Shown here piece after piece: positions 15,807 to 23,061 of a DNA stretch of 46,138 nucleotides. How positions within the stretch are numbered: position 1 is the stretch's first letter; each line of letters begins with the position of its first letter. The notes beneath the pieces were generated by a model. It was not told the DNA's origin. It did not search any database and saw only the letters and a list, made by a program, of their open reading frames with translations. Position numbers and translations under genes: made by a program. Source of the DNA: Chloroflexota bacterium (GTDB lineage Bacteria > Chloroflexota > Limnocylindria > Limnocylindrales > CSP1-4); the NCBI GenBank assembly GCA_016781485.1, contig JADDQH010000014.1:1-46138 (forward strand), given 5' to 3'.

Positions 15807-16985
15807 CTACCTCAGCAAGACGTCGACTCCGCTGGCACGTGCATCGCCAGCCGCGGCAGCGTCAACAGCGGCGGGCGCTTCAACGGAACCGCCGGCGACG
15901 CCTGCCTCAGCCCTTGGTCCGGCGAGGAACGGCGCGAGGACGACGGCGATACCGGCAGTGGCGAGCGCAGGTTCGGGCAACCAGCCGAGGAGCGGGAGTA
16001 GCAGGCCCCACCGCCGGCCGCGATGCGCGAGGAAGGGTCCGGTCAGGGTGATCAAGCTCAGGTAGTGGGGCCACAGGAGTGGCGAGAGGAGGATGCTCGC
16101 GCCCACGCTGACATGCAGCGAAAGCTCGGGGTCGCGCCGGGACGCGACCACGAGTGCGGCGATCGCGAGGAGGTATCCGGAGGCGAGTGCGACGCGCGCG
16201 GTCTCGGGGGTCGCCCCCAGGGCGAGCGCGGCAGACGCCAGATCCACGTTTCGCGGGACGCCGGTCACGCCGTGGACGTTCGCGAGGAGTCGCATGTAGT
16301 CGCCGTACACCGTCAAGCCCGTGAGCGGCAGTGTCAGGACAACGATCGAGACTCCAAAGACGACGGCGCACGCGACGAGCGCGAGTCGTCCCCGCAACAG
16401 CCACGAGACGACGACGACGGCCAGCGCCGGGCGCAGGAACACTGCCAGGGCAAGGCTGAGAGCGCCCGCTGGACGATCCAGCCAGCGCCACATCAGGGCC
16501 GCTGCGAAGAGGACGACGGTGCTCACGTTCCCGAGGTTGAGATCGATCAGGACGGGGGCGCTGACGACCGCGAACGCGAACGCGACCAGACGGATCGTGC
16601 GATGGACGGGGAGCACGGCGAAGGTGGCGATGAGCAGGACGAGCTTGAACCCCAGCCAGACGAGAGCAGCGTCGCGCACGGGGAGGCCGACGAGAGGGGT
16701 CAACAGCGCCGCCAGAGGTGGCGGGTAGAGATACAAGCCGCCAGGTCCGGGCCGGAACGGGCCGGCGAGCGTTTCCGCCTGGTACACCGGGAGCCCCGTC
16801 GACAGCCGCCTCGCCGCGTCGTAGTACGCAGCGAAGTCGTACCCCAGCGTCGGTCCCTGAGCGAAGATGCGAACAGCGACCAGCAGGAACAGGAGAGCGG
16901 AGCCGGCGAGGGCGAGGGCTACGACCCGCGAGCGGTCCTCTCGAACGGCCCAGGCTGGGAGAGCCACCCGCGGGATGCGTGCCAT
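15807..16985 (-). CDS. GT87-like (DUF2029) polyprenol-linked mannosyltransferase
   Basis: A 392-residue integral membrane protein with about ten hydrophobic segments. It has the DUF2029/GT87 hallmarks: GYDFAAYYDAARRLSTGLPV in the first outer loop with the conserved Asp, GGLYLYPPPLAALLTPLVGL, and DLNLGNVSTVVLF in the place of the usual G-Q-V/N segment. Known members add mannose to lipid-linked glycans in actinobacteria; the substrate here is unknown. The ATG shares two bases with an in-frame ATG of the divergent comF gene. A TATCAT hexamer 8 bases before the ATG suggests a leaderless message. Confidence 0.82.
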   Translation of the reverse strand: MARIPRVALPAWAVREDRSRVVALALAGSALLFLLVAVRIFAQGPTLGYDFAAYYDAARRLSTGLPVYQAETLAGPFRPGPGGLYLYPPPLAALLTPLVGLPVRDAALVWLGFKLVLLIATFAVLPVHRTIRLVAFAFAVVSAPVLIDLNLGNVSTVVLFAAALMWRWLDRPAGALSLALAVFLRPALAVVVVSWLLRGRLALVACAVVFGVSIVVLTLPLTGLTVYGDYMRLLANVHGVTGVPRNVDLASAALALGATPETARVALASGYLLAIAALVVASRRDPELSLHVSVGASILLSPLLWPHYLSLITLTGPFLAHRGRRWGLLLPLLGWLPEPALATAGIAVVLAPFLAGPRAEAGVAGGSVEAPAAVDAAAAGDARASGVDVLLR

Positions 16986-16993
16986 GGGACGCG

Positions 16994-16999
16994 ATGATA
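16994..16999 (-). promoter_or_regulatory. -10 hexamer (TATCAT) for the GT87-like gene, leaderless spacing
   Basis: On the minus strand TATCAT ends 8 bases before the ATG, so transcription would begin at or next to the start codon. No ribosome site precedes the ATG. No clear -35. Confidence 0.4.
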
Positions 17000-17007
17000 A
17001 GGAGCAG

Positions 17008-17688
17008 GTGAGCAGTGACGCCTATCGTGTCTCGGTGTTGCAGCTCCTCGACCTGCTCCTGCCACCGAGCTGTCCGGGGTGCGGCGCCGAGGGCGAGCTT
17101 CTTTGCCCGCCGTGCAGGCTCCCCCTCACGCGTCGGTTCGACGAACCGCCGGGCGTCCCGGTCGGCCTGCCTGCCACGATGCCGGACGGCGTCGTCCAGC
17201 TGGAGTGGTGCGCGGCGTTCACCGGCAGCGTGCGGGCGGCGCTCCACTCGCTGAAGTACGAAGGGATCCGCCGTCTCGCGGAGCCGTTGGGCGACGCACT
17301 CGCCGAGCGGTGGCGACGGGCCGGAGTGGGCGGAGAGATCCTCGTACCGGTGCCGCTCCATCCGGACAAACGGCGTGAACGAGGCTACAACCAGGCGTAT
17401 CTCCTGGCTGCAGCATGCGCTCGCTCACTCGGGCTCCCGGTCTTCGAGGCGCTGGGGAGGCGGGAGGCGACGGAGGCCCAACACCTGCTCGACCGCCGCG
17501 CGCGTGCGAGGAACGTCGGGGAAGCGTTCTCGATGCTCGGCGGGCTCGAGCGGGCGGTCGGCGGGCGCTGGGTGGTGCTGGTCGACGACGTCGTGACGAC
17601 GGGGGCGACCGTCGCGGCCTGCGCAGCCGCACTTGATGCCGCGGGCGCTCTCGCCGTCTCGGCTCTTGCGGTCGCGCGCGAGCGGTAG
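17008..17688 (+). CDS. comF: ComF family phosphoribosyltransferase-like protein
   Basis: A ComF/GntX homologue of about 226 residues. The N-terminal zinc finger has CPGCG and CPPCR; then AAFTGSVRAALHSLKYEG, the PVPLHPDKRRERGYNQA stretch and, near the end, VVLVDDVVTTGATVAACAAA, the PRPP-binding loop of type I phosphoribosyltransferases. ComF helps pull single-stranded DNA into the cytoplasm in competent bacteria and binds other DNA-processing proteins. The start is uncertain: GTG 17008 follows AAGGAG by only 3 bases; ATG 16984 overlaps the divergent gene; GTG 17029 would still keep the finger. No other competence gene is in view. Confidence 0.87.
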   Translation: MSSDAYRVSVLQLLDLLLPPSCPGCGAEGELLCPPCRLPLTRRFDEPPGVPVGLPATMPDGVVQLEWCAAFTGSVRAALHSLKYEGIRRLAEPLGDALAERWRRAGVGGEILVPVPLHPDKRRERGYNQAYLLAAACARSLGLPVFEALGRREATEAQHLLDRRARARNVGEAFSMLGGLERAVGGRWVVLVDDVVTTGATVAACAAALDAAGALAVSALAVARER

Positions 17689-17755
17689 CGATCGGGCGGG
17701 TCGGCACGCGACTCGCTGGCGGGGTCTTCGACCATCGAGCTGCTCGAGCCGCTCG

Positions 17756-17761
17756 TAGAAT
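17756..17761 (+). promoter_or_regulatory. -10 hexamer (TAGAAT) upstream of hpf
   Basis: TAGAAT matches the consensus at five of six positions. A start near 17768 would give a 16-base leader containing the strong AAGGAGG ribosome site at 17771-17777. No good -35. Confidence 0.5.
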
Positions 17762-17783
17762 CGGCGGTCCAAGGAGGCGTGCA

Positions 17784-18377
17784 GTGCGGACAGTCGTCAA
17801 AGGAAAGAACCTCGACGTGCCGGACACCGATCGGGTCTATGCCGAGCGCAAGATGCTACGGCTCGGGCGGCTCCTCGACGACCGGAGCGACGCCGTCGTC
17901 GAATTGTCCGTCGAGCATCATCGGAGCAACAACGACACGCACATCGCCGAGGTGACGCTGGTCATCGACGGCCGCGGCCCGCTCCGCGGGGTCGCGCACG
18001 CGCCAACGCACCGCGCGGCCCTCGATCTCGTCATCGACAAGCTCGAGCGACAGACGATCCACCACAAGGAGCAGCCTCGCCGGCGGAGCCGGCCCCTCGA
18101 GGAGAAGCAGATCCTGCGCTCGATCGCGGACGGCACGTCGGACGAGACCGCGATGCGGCCACAGATCGTGAAGGTGAAGCGCTTCGCGATCGAGCCGATG
18201 TTCGAGGAGGACGCCGTGTCACAGATGGAGGAGCTGGGCCACAGCTTCTTCGTCTTCGTGAACGCGGAGAACGAGCGCCTCGCGATCCTGTATCGGCGGA
18301 ACGACGGCGACTATGGGTTGATCGAGCCGACGATCGGCGGGGGCTACACGGAGGGCGAACGGCGCCGAGCGCACTAG
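17784..18377 (+). CDS. hpf: Long-form ribosome hibernation promoting factor
   Basis: A 197-residue HPF. Residues 1-100 form the ribosome-binding domain (MRTVVKGKNLDVPDTDRVYA, VELSVEHHRSNNDTHIAEVT, RAALDLVIDKLERQ), followed by a basic linker and the C-terminal dimerisation domain from about residue 140 (IVKVKRFAIEPMFEEDAVSQ, GHSFFVFVNAENERLAILYR, DYGLIEP). The long form pairs 70S ribosomes into inactive 100S particles in stationary phase. It starts at GTG 17784 with AAGGAGG 6 bases upstream. It is monocistronic and followed by a hairpin. Confidence 0.95.
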   Translation: MRTVVKGKNLDVPDTDRVYAERKMLRLGRLLDDRSDAVVELSVEHHRSNNDTHIAEVTLVIDGRGPLRGVAHAPTHRAALDLVIDKLERQTIHHKEQPRRRSRPLEEKQILRSIADGTSDETAMRPQIVKVKRFAIEPMFEEDAVSQMEELGHSFFVFVNAENERLAILYRRNDGDYGLIEPTIGGGYTEGERRRAH

Positions 18378-18421
18378 CGCCGGTGACGTTCCGGTGACGG
18401 CGCGAGCTTCGGACGGTCGTC

Positions 18422-18442
18422 AGAGGGCGAAACGCCTCTTCG
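18422..18442 (+). terminator. Small hairpin after hpf
   Basis: AGAGGGCG at 18422-18429 pairs with CGCCTCT at 18433-18439 around an AAA loop, with one bulged G, and is followed by TTCGG. A modest intrinsic terminator candidate 45 bases after the hpf stop. Confidence 0.45.
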
Positions 18443-18690
18443 GACGCGTCTGCTGCCGGCGATGACCGTTCTGGCGTTCCGTTGGGTGGAAGTCGAAGAG
18501 GAATGAGAGAGGAGAGGAGTGCGACGCGGGACGCGGCCGCCGTGCACCGGTCGTTCCAGGCACCCAGCAAGTGCCGACCGTCAGCACGCGACAGCACGTG
18601 GCGCTCGTCGACGGAGGGGAGCGTCTGCCGGGTCGTTGCTCGGGACGCGCGGAGGCGAGCACCTGCGGGACAAACCTCGTGCTCGTGCCC
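18443..18690. other. Intergenic stretch with no recognised gene
   Basis: Between the hpf hairpin and the bidirectional terminator I see no convincing gene on either strand. Possible frames are Arg-rich and lack a ribosome site or family motif. A direct repeat CCGGTGACG occurs twice just before this stretch (from 18381 and 18393). A small RNA cannot be ruled out, because the strong terminator at 18697 lies some 320 bases from both flanking genes' needs. Confidence 0.4.
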
Positions 18691-18696
18691 AAGCAG

Positions 18697-18727
18697 AGAG
18701 GGGCCGCCCCGAAGGGCGGCCCCTCTT
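18697..18727. terminator. Strong bidirectional terminator
   Basis: A 13-bp perfect stem (18697-18709 with 18714-18726) carries a CGAA tetraloop. It lies between the convergent hpf and subtilisin genes. T-runs are short on both sides, but stem strength is very high. Confidence 0.75.
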
Positions 18728-18813
18728 GCTGTCGCTCCGAGCCGCGGTGCTGCCGGTCCGACCGCCGCCTGCTGTCGGTCGGAGGCGGGCCTGAGACCGG
18801 GCGCGACCCGGGC

Positions 18814-20454
18814 CTACTGCTGGTTCGTCGGCTTGTACAGCGTGACCGCCTTGAGGGCGTCCACGATGCCCTTCCCGAAGAAGTTCGTGTAGCCGTCGCC
18901 GACACCCTCGATATTCGCTCCTTCGCAGTCGGTGTCTGCGGAGGTGAAGCCGGGACCGCCGGTGAACGTCCCGGGCTCCGGGCACGGCTGGTTGTTCGCG
19001 GAGATCTGGAGGATCGACTCGACCTGCGTCGGCGCCATGTGCGGCTTCCGCGGGTTGTTCGGGTCGAAGTCGCCGTACTGCGAGATGATCAGCGCCGCGA
19101 CGCCTGCCGCGTTCGGCGTGGCCATCGACGTGCCCTGAACCCACGCGTAGGTCGCACACTGGCCACTGGCCGGGTCGCACTCCTCGACGAAGTTCGGCGG
19201 CAGCACGCCGCCGGTGTTCTCGAGCGACCACGCGCCGACCACGCGCCCCTGGCCGCGGTACGGAGCGGGCTGGCTCGGCGGGCCGAGGCCCGAGCCGGGG
19301 ACGCCCGAGTAGTCGCGCGTCGACCCGCCGACCGCGGAGACGTCCGTCGCGCCCACGCCGTAGTTCGAGTAGAACGCCTTCTGGTTGAAGTACCCGGTCG
19401 CCGAGACGCCGACGACGCCCGGGATCTCGCCCGGCGCCTCGAAGAAGTCGCGGAAGAACCGACCGTCGCTGAGGTCGAAGTTGTTGTTCGCAAGGGCGGC
19501 TACCGGAAGGACGCCGTTCTCGCGGGCGAACTGCGTCGCGCGGTTGAGGATGATGTAGAAGGCGTTGAAGTCGGAGTGATTGAGGTAGCCGCCGAGGCTC
19601 ATCGAGGCGACGTCGAAGTGATTCACTCCGGCGTAGACGAGCGCGTTCGCGACGCCGAGGAAGCTGCCGCGACCGGTGTCGCCGAGGACCTTCAGCGCGA
19701 CGAGCGTGACGTTGGGCGCGATCCCCGAGACGCCGACGCTGTTGATCGGCGCCCCGACTGCGCTCAGGCACCAGCTGCCGTGCCCGTGGCGGTCGTCCCA
19801 GCTCGCGGGGTTCGGATCGCCCGCCGGGAGCGCGCGGCCGGTCACCGAGTCTACGAACGCGCGGCTGCGCGCGAAGTCGAGGTTCGGCGCTATGTCGGGG
19901 TGCGGCTTCGGCAGTACATCCGCGCCGGTGTCGAGCACTGCCACGACAACGTCCTTGCGGCCCTTCTGGATCGCGTACGACCCGGTCAGCGTCGCGTTAT
20001 GGCGCATCTTGTCCCACTGCTCGCGGCCGAGGTGGTCCGGCATCGGCTGCGGGTCGGGCCCAGGCGGCGCGTACACACCGCCGTTGTTCACCGAGTGGTC
20101 CGAGTCGTACGCGCCGACGCCCGACTCGCCCTCCGGGATGAGGTCCATCGGGACGTCCGGGTCGGCGGCCGTCACCAGCGAGCTCGCCTCGATGTCGGCG
20201 ATGAAGTTCGGGTTGGCCGACTCGACGCCGACGGTCCCGATCTGCTCGATCCGCGTGACGATCGTGCCGCCCGCGGCGGCGACGGCGGCATCAGCGCCGG
20301 CCGGGATCGAGTTCGGATCGTTGAAGACGACGGCGTAGCGCGTCGGACCGGCGGTCTCCGTCGCGCCGACGGGCGCCGCAAGCGACGCTGCGGCAAGTGT
20401 GGTCGCCGTCGCGATCGTCACGGCGATCCGGAGGAATCTTGATGTGCCCTTCAT
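18814..20454 (-). CDS. Secreted subtilisin-like (S8) serine peptidase
   Basis: A 546-residue exported protease. The ATG at 20454 follows GGGGGAGGAGATCGC and begins a clear signal peptide (basic MKGTSRFLR, hydrophobic core, A-x-A near residue 28). A propeptide-like domain follows (RYAVVFNDPNSIPAGADAAV). The catalytic triad is intact: Asp in VVVAVLDTGAD, His in RHGHGSW, Ser in WVQGTSMATPNAAGVAALI; the oxyanion Asn is in VAALANNNF. GHGSW replaces the common GHGTHVAG, so this is a divergent subfamily. No C-terminal anchor was seen. It lies 69 bases downstream of an ArsR-type regulator on the same strand, probably co-transcribed. Confidence 0.92.
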   Translation of the reverse strand: MKGTSRFLRIAVTIATATTLAAASLAAPVGATETAGPTRYAVVFNDPNSIPAGADAAVAAAGGTIVTRIEQIGTVGVESANPNFIADIEASSLVTAADPDVPMDLIPEGESGVGAYDSDHSVNNGGVYAPPGPDPQPMPDHLGREQWDKMRHNATLTGSYAIQKGRKDVVVAVLDTGADVLPKPHPDIAPNLDFARSRAFVDSVTGRALPAGDPNPASWDDRHGHGSWCLSAVGAPINSVGVSGIAPNVTLVALKVLGDTGRGSFLGVANALVYAGVNHFDVASMSLGGYLNHSDFNAFYIILNRATQFARENGVLPVAALANNNFDLSDGRFFRDFFEAPGEIPGVVGVSATGYFNQKAFYSNYGVGATDVSAVGGSTRDYSGVPGSGLGPPSQPAPYRGQGRVVGAWSLENTGGVLPPNFVEECDPASGQCATYAWVQGTSMATPNAAGVAALIISQYGDFDPNNPRKPHMAPTQVESILQISANNQPCPEPGTFTGGPGFTSADTDCEGANIEGVGDGYTNFFGKGIVDALKAVTLYKPTNQQ

Positions 20455-20523
20455 GCGATCTCCTCCCCCTGCGTGCGGAGCATTGGTTCGTCTCACGGGG
20501 TTCGTGTCCACCGGGATCAGCGG

Positions 20524-21132
20524 TCAGCCAGCGCTCGTCACCTCCTTCGGCCACTCCTCCCGCGGCCGGAGCCGGTACTCGCCGCGTCCTCTCGCCATGA
20601 AGCCATGGTCGACGAGGTACCGGCGAAGCGCGGCGACATCGGGGTGCAGGGCTGCGAGTCGCTGGTTGACCTCCTTCTCCGGGTACGGTCGTTCGTCCGT
20701 GAACACCGTCTCCGCGAGATGACGGAGGACGATCAGCCGCTTCTTCTCGTGAGCGGGGATCCGCGCCAGCCGGCCGTCCTCCAGGAACGCCTCGAGGACG
20801 CGCGCTTCGGACGCGGGCCGCGGCGGGCCCTGCGGGCCGGTGAGCTCACGACGCTCCGGTCCTCGCTCGCGTCCGGCGCGGCCGAGTGCGGCGCCGATCT
20901 CGCTGAGCCGCTGCAGCCGCAGCGAGTACTCCATGTAGGGCGGGCGCGGGCGAGGCTCGACGAGGCCGGCCTCCCGCAGCCGCTTCAGGTGGTGGACGAC
21001 GGTCCCGGGCGAGAGCTTGAGCTCCCTCGCGACCTCCTCGACCGGCATCGCGCGAGCCGCGAGAAGGCCGACGATGCGCAAGCGGGAGGCATCCGAGAGC
21101 GCCTTGAGGGCGGTCAGCAGCTCCTCCTCCAT
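20524..21132 (-). CDS. ArsR-type HTH regulator with C-terminal DUF2087 domain
   Basis: A 202-residue transcription regulator. Residues 1-80 form a winged helix (ALSDASRLRIVGLLAARAMP, VEEVARELKLSPGTVVHHLK, RLREAGLVE). The C-terminal part, from about residue 110, is DUF2087-like (FLEDGRLARIPAHEKKRLIV, LRHLAETVFTDERPYPEKEV, LRRYLVDHGFMARGRGEYRL). No Cys-rich metal site is seen, so the ligand is unknown. It is divergent from endonuclease IV, with 68 bases between the starts. The promoter suggests a leaderless message. It may control itself, the protease and the divergent nuclease gene. Confidence 0.87.
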   Translation of the reverse strand: MEEELLTALKALSDASRLRIVGLLAARAMPVEEVARELKLSPGTVVHHLKRLREAGLVEPRPRPPYMEYSLRLQRLSEIGAALGRAGRERGPERRELTGPQGPPRPASEARVLEAFLEDGRLARIPAHEKKRLIVLRHLAETVFTDERPYPEKEVNQRLAALHPDVAALRRYLVDHGFMARGRGEYRLRPREEWPKEVTSAG

Positions 21133-21141
21133 GGGAGGGTC

Positions 21142-21170
21142 AACGTAACGAGTGATTCGATGCCCGTCAA
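21142..21170 (-). promoter_or_regulatory. Sigma70-type promoter of the ArsR-protease pair, leaderless
   Basis: On the minus strand TTGACG (complement of 21165-21170), a 17-base spacer, TACGTT (complement of 21142-21147), then 9 bases to the ATG. One of the two best-matched promoters in the window. The bases just before the ATG (GACCCTCCC) hold no ribosome site, so translation would start from the 5' end. Confidence 0.65.
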
Positions 21171-21175
21171 ATCGC
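21152..21175. promoter_or_regulatory. Imperfect inverted repeat, possible ArsR operator
   Basis: GTGATT at 21152-21157 and AATCGC at 21170-21175 are complementary at five of six positions (plus a G-T pair) and are centred between the divergent promoters, over the ArsR spacer and -35. This fits an autoregulatory operator; sequence evidence only. Confidence 0.3.
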
Positions 21176-21185
21176 TTGTGTCGGA

Positions 21186-21191
21186 TAGCAT
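21186..21191 (+). promoter_or_regulatory. -10 hexamer (TAGCAT) of endonuclease IV, leaderless spacing
   Basis: TAGCAT ends 9 bases before GTG 21201, the same distance as for the divergent ArsR gene. There is no ribosome site before the GTG. The expected -35 position overlaps the ArsR -35 on the other strand. Confidence 0.45.
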
Positions 21192-21200
21192 CCGTCCATC

Positions 21201-22193
21201 GTGGACGCGGCGGCGGTCGAACGGCCCCTGGAGCAGCTTTGCGGGCGCCGGATCGGCCCCCATCTCCCTCTCGCTCCCGGACTCGCGAAAGCAGCGGAGC
21301 GGGCGCGCGCGATCGGCGCCACCGCTGTCCAGATCTTCTCGGACAACCCGACAGCCTGGCGACGCCGCTCGGAACCTCCCGCCGATCTGGGCCTCTTCCG
21401 GGAGCGGCTCGCCGCCGCCGACATCCGCCCGGTCGCGATCCATGCCCCCTACCTCATCAACCTCGCGGGCGGCAAGGGCGACTTCTGGGAGCGCTCCGTG
21501 GCGACGATGGCGCACGAGCTGAGGGTCGGCGCGCTCTACGGCGCCCCGTTCGTCAACGTCCACATCGGTTCCCACGTCGGCGCCGGACCGGAGGCCGGAT
21601 CGGGGCGGCTCGGAGAGGGCATCCGGTCAGCGCTGGAAGGAGCTCGCGACGCCGGGTCGACGAAGCTCGTGCTCGAGAACTCCGCGGGCGGAGGGGACGG
21701 GCTGGGCAGCACCGTCGACGAGCTGGCGCGCGTGCTGGAGGCCGCGCTCGCCGCGGGCGCGGACCGGGCGAGGCTCGGCTTCTGTCTCGACACAGCGCAT
21801 CTCTGGGCGAGCGGGCACGAGATCAGCCGGCCGGATGTCCTCGACCGGGTCCTCGGCGACTTCGACCGGCTGCTCGGCCCCGATCTTCTCGTCATGGTCC
21901 ACCTGAACGACTCGCGCTCCCCTCTCGGGTCCCGGAGTGACCGCCACGAACACATCGGCGCGGGGATGATCGGCACCGAGGGGATGCGGTACGTCGTCCG
22001 GCATCCGCGGCTCGAGCAGATCCCCATGTACCTGGAAACGCCCGGGATGGACGCCGGCTATGACGCGGTGAACATGGATCGCGTCCGGCGCCTGTTTTCC
22101 GGCGAAGCGCTTCCCGAGCTACCGCCCGACGCGTTCGCCGTGCGCAGCAGTCGGTCACGCACGGCCCCGCGCGGGAGCGAGGAGCCGGACTAG
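21201..22193 (+). CDS. nfo: Endonuclease IV-type AP endonuclease
   Basis: A 330-residue TIM-barrel AP endonuclease of base-excision repair. Metal-site and family motifs in order: GPHLPLAPGLAKAAERARAI, AVQIFSDNPTAWR, IHAPYLINLA, VNVHIGSHVG, LVLENSAGGG, GFCLDTAHLWASGHE, MVHLNDSRSPLGS, RHEHIGAGMIG and LETPGMD. The His, Asp and Glu ligands expected for the tri-zinc site are all present. It is longer than the E. coli enzyme (285) through a short N-terminal and a basic C-terminal tail. It starts at GTG 21201 with a -10-like hexamer 9 bases upstream. It is divergent from the ArsR regulator. Confidence 0.93.
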   Translation: MDAAAVERPLEQLCGRRIGPHLPLAPGLAKAAERARAIGATAVQIFSDNPTAWRRRSEPPADLGLFRERLAAADIRPVAIHAPYLINLAGGKGDFWERSVATMAHELRVGALYGAPFVNVHIGSHVGAGPEAGSGRLGEGIRSALEGARDAGSTKLVLENSAGGGDGLGSTVDELARVLEAALAAGADRARLGFCLDTAHLWASGHEISRPDVLDRVLGDFDRLLGPDLLVMVHLNDSRSPLGSRSDRHEHIGAGMIGTEGMRYVVRHPRLEQIPMYLETPGMDAGYDAVNMDRVRRLFSGEALPELPPDAFAVRSSRSRTAPRGSEEPD

Positions 22194-22545
22194 CGCTCCG
22201 GCGCTCTCCGGGGGCTGCGATCCGCGGAGCGACCGGGGTGTCGCATCCACGCCCGTCGTTCGTCGCCGCGACGAGGACCGGATGCGCCAGCGGACAGCCG
22301 ACCGCGTGGTGGGCGATGGTCCTGGTACCCGGACCCCGGATGGCATCGGCGACTACGAGGACCCGCACGACAGCAGGCGCGCGAGTGAGGCAGAGGGGGG
22401 TCTGGGGCGGTTACGGGGAGAGGGCGGGAAGGAACCGCGGGAGTACCTCCGGGCTATATCGAGTGGCCCGAACAGTTCAGAAGATGCGCTCACTGACAGG
22501 TCGATAGACCAACGGTCTCGCGGTCTCCCGTCCGGGCCGCGAACG
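22194..22545. other. Intergenic region upstream of the XRE gene
   Basis: After the nfo stop, CGCTCCG and CGGAGCG can form a long-loop hairpin without a T-run. The middle has no gene I can support; frames on both strands are open but lack family motifs. The right part holds a TATATC stretch at 22455-22460 that could be a -10, a small palindrome GAACAGTTC at 22470-22478, and a cluster of GGTC half-sites. Confidence 0.4.
22499..22527. promoter_or_regulatory. Cluster of GGTC half-sites before the XRE gene
   Basis: The palindrome GGTCGATAGACC at 22499-22510 is followed by GGTCTC at 22514-22519 and GGTCTC at 22522-22527. This is a likely operator for the small HTH regulator that starts about 30 bases on; XRE proteins often repress themselves. 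Confidence 0.35.
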
Positions 22546-22557
22546 ATGAGGGATCAC

Positions 22558-22986
22558 GTGAGCGTCCAGCAAGGCCGAGCCTTCAACGAGTGGCTTCGAA
22601 CGCAGCTCAAGGCAAAGAAGATGTCGCAGCGTCAGCTCGCGCAGCAGTCGGGCGTGGACCACTCCACGATCTCGCGGCTCGTCCGAGGCGACCGCACCCC
22701 GTCACTGGGAACGGCGACGAAGCTCGCACGCGGCCTCCGGGAGCTCCACGACGAGGCGGACACCCCTCAGTACTTCGGGGTCGTCGCCTCGTCCACCAGC
22801 CATCCGACCGCTCGCGTCGAGTACGCCCTCCGCGCCGACGACGCGCTCGGCGAGCCACAGGTACGCCAGATCATGGAGTACTACCTGGCCGTACGGATGC
22901 GGCGTCTCAACACCCGGCCGGCCGCGCTCGCCGAGCAGGTGCGTCGCCTCGCGCCCGTTCCCGCGCGGGCCACGAATAGGAACTAG
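22558..22986 (+). CDS. XRE-family HTH regulator
   Basis: A 142-residue protein with an N-terminal Cro/C1-type helix-turn-helix at about residues 5-60: FNEWLRTQLKAKKMSQRQLA, QQSGVDHSTISRLVRGDRTP, SLGTATKLARGL. The remaining 80 residues are Ala/Arg-rich with EVRQIMEYYLAVRM-like helices (dimer or sensor part unknown). I chose GTG 22558 because GAGGGATCAC precedes it well; ATG 22546 in the same frame is the alternative. It stands alone, converging with the flippase gene 75 bases away. There is no sign of a phage or toxin-antitoxin partner. Target unknown. Confidence 0.83.
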   Translation: MSVQQGRAFNEWLRTQLKAKKMSQRQLAQQSGVDHSTISRLVRGDRTPSLGTATKLARGLRELHDEADTPQYFGVVASSTSHPTARVEYALRADDALGEPQVRQIMEYYLAVRMRRLNTRPAALAEQVRRLAPVPARATNRN

Positions 22987-23061
22987 CCGGCCGCGAGAGC
23001 GACTCGTCGGCTCACGGGTAGGCACCTCGCCTCGGCGGCGATCGCCTCAGCCGCTCTTCGG

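Noticed and set aside
16023-16997. A 324-residue open frame on the + strand antisense to the GT87-like gene
   Set aside because: Composition is Arg/Gly/Glu/Gln-rich without family motifs; it mirrors the codon pattern of the membrane protein on the other strand.
22290-22370. Possible tRNA-like or small-gene sequence with GGTCCTGGTACCCGGACC
   Set aside because: It forms only a short GGTCC/GGACC hairpin; no T-arm GTTCRA motif, no cloverleaf and no convincing reading frame.
22470-22478. GAACAGTTC as a LexA/SOS box
   Set aside because: The two half-sites are separated by one base; known boxes need four (GAACnnnnGTTC).
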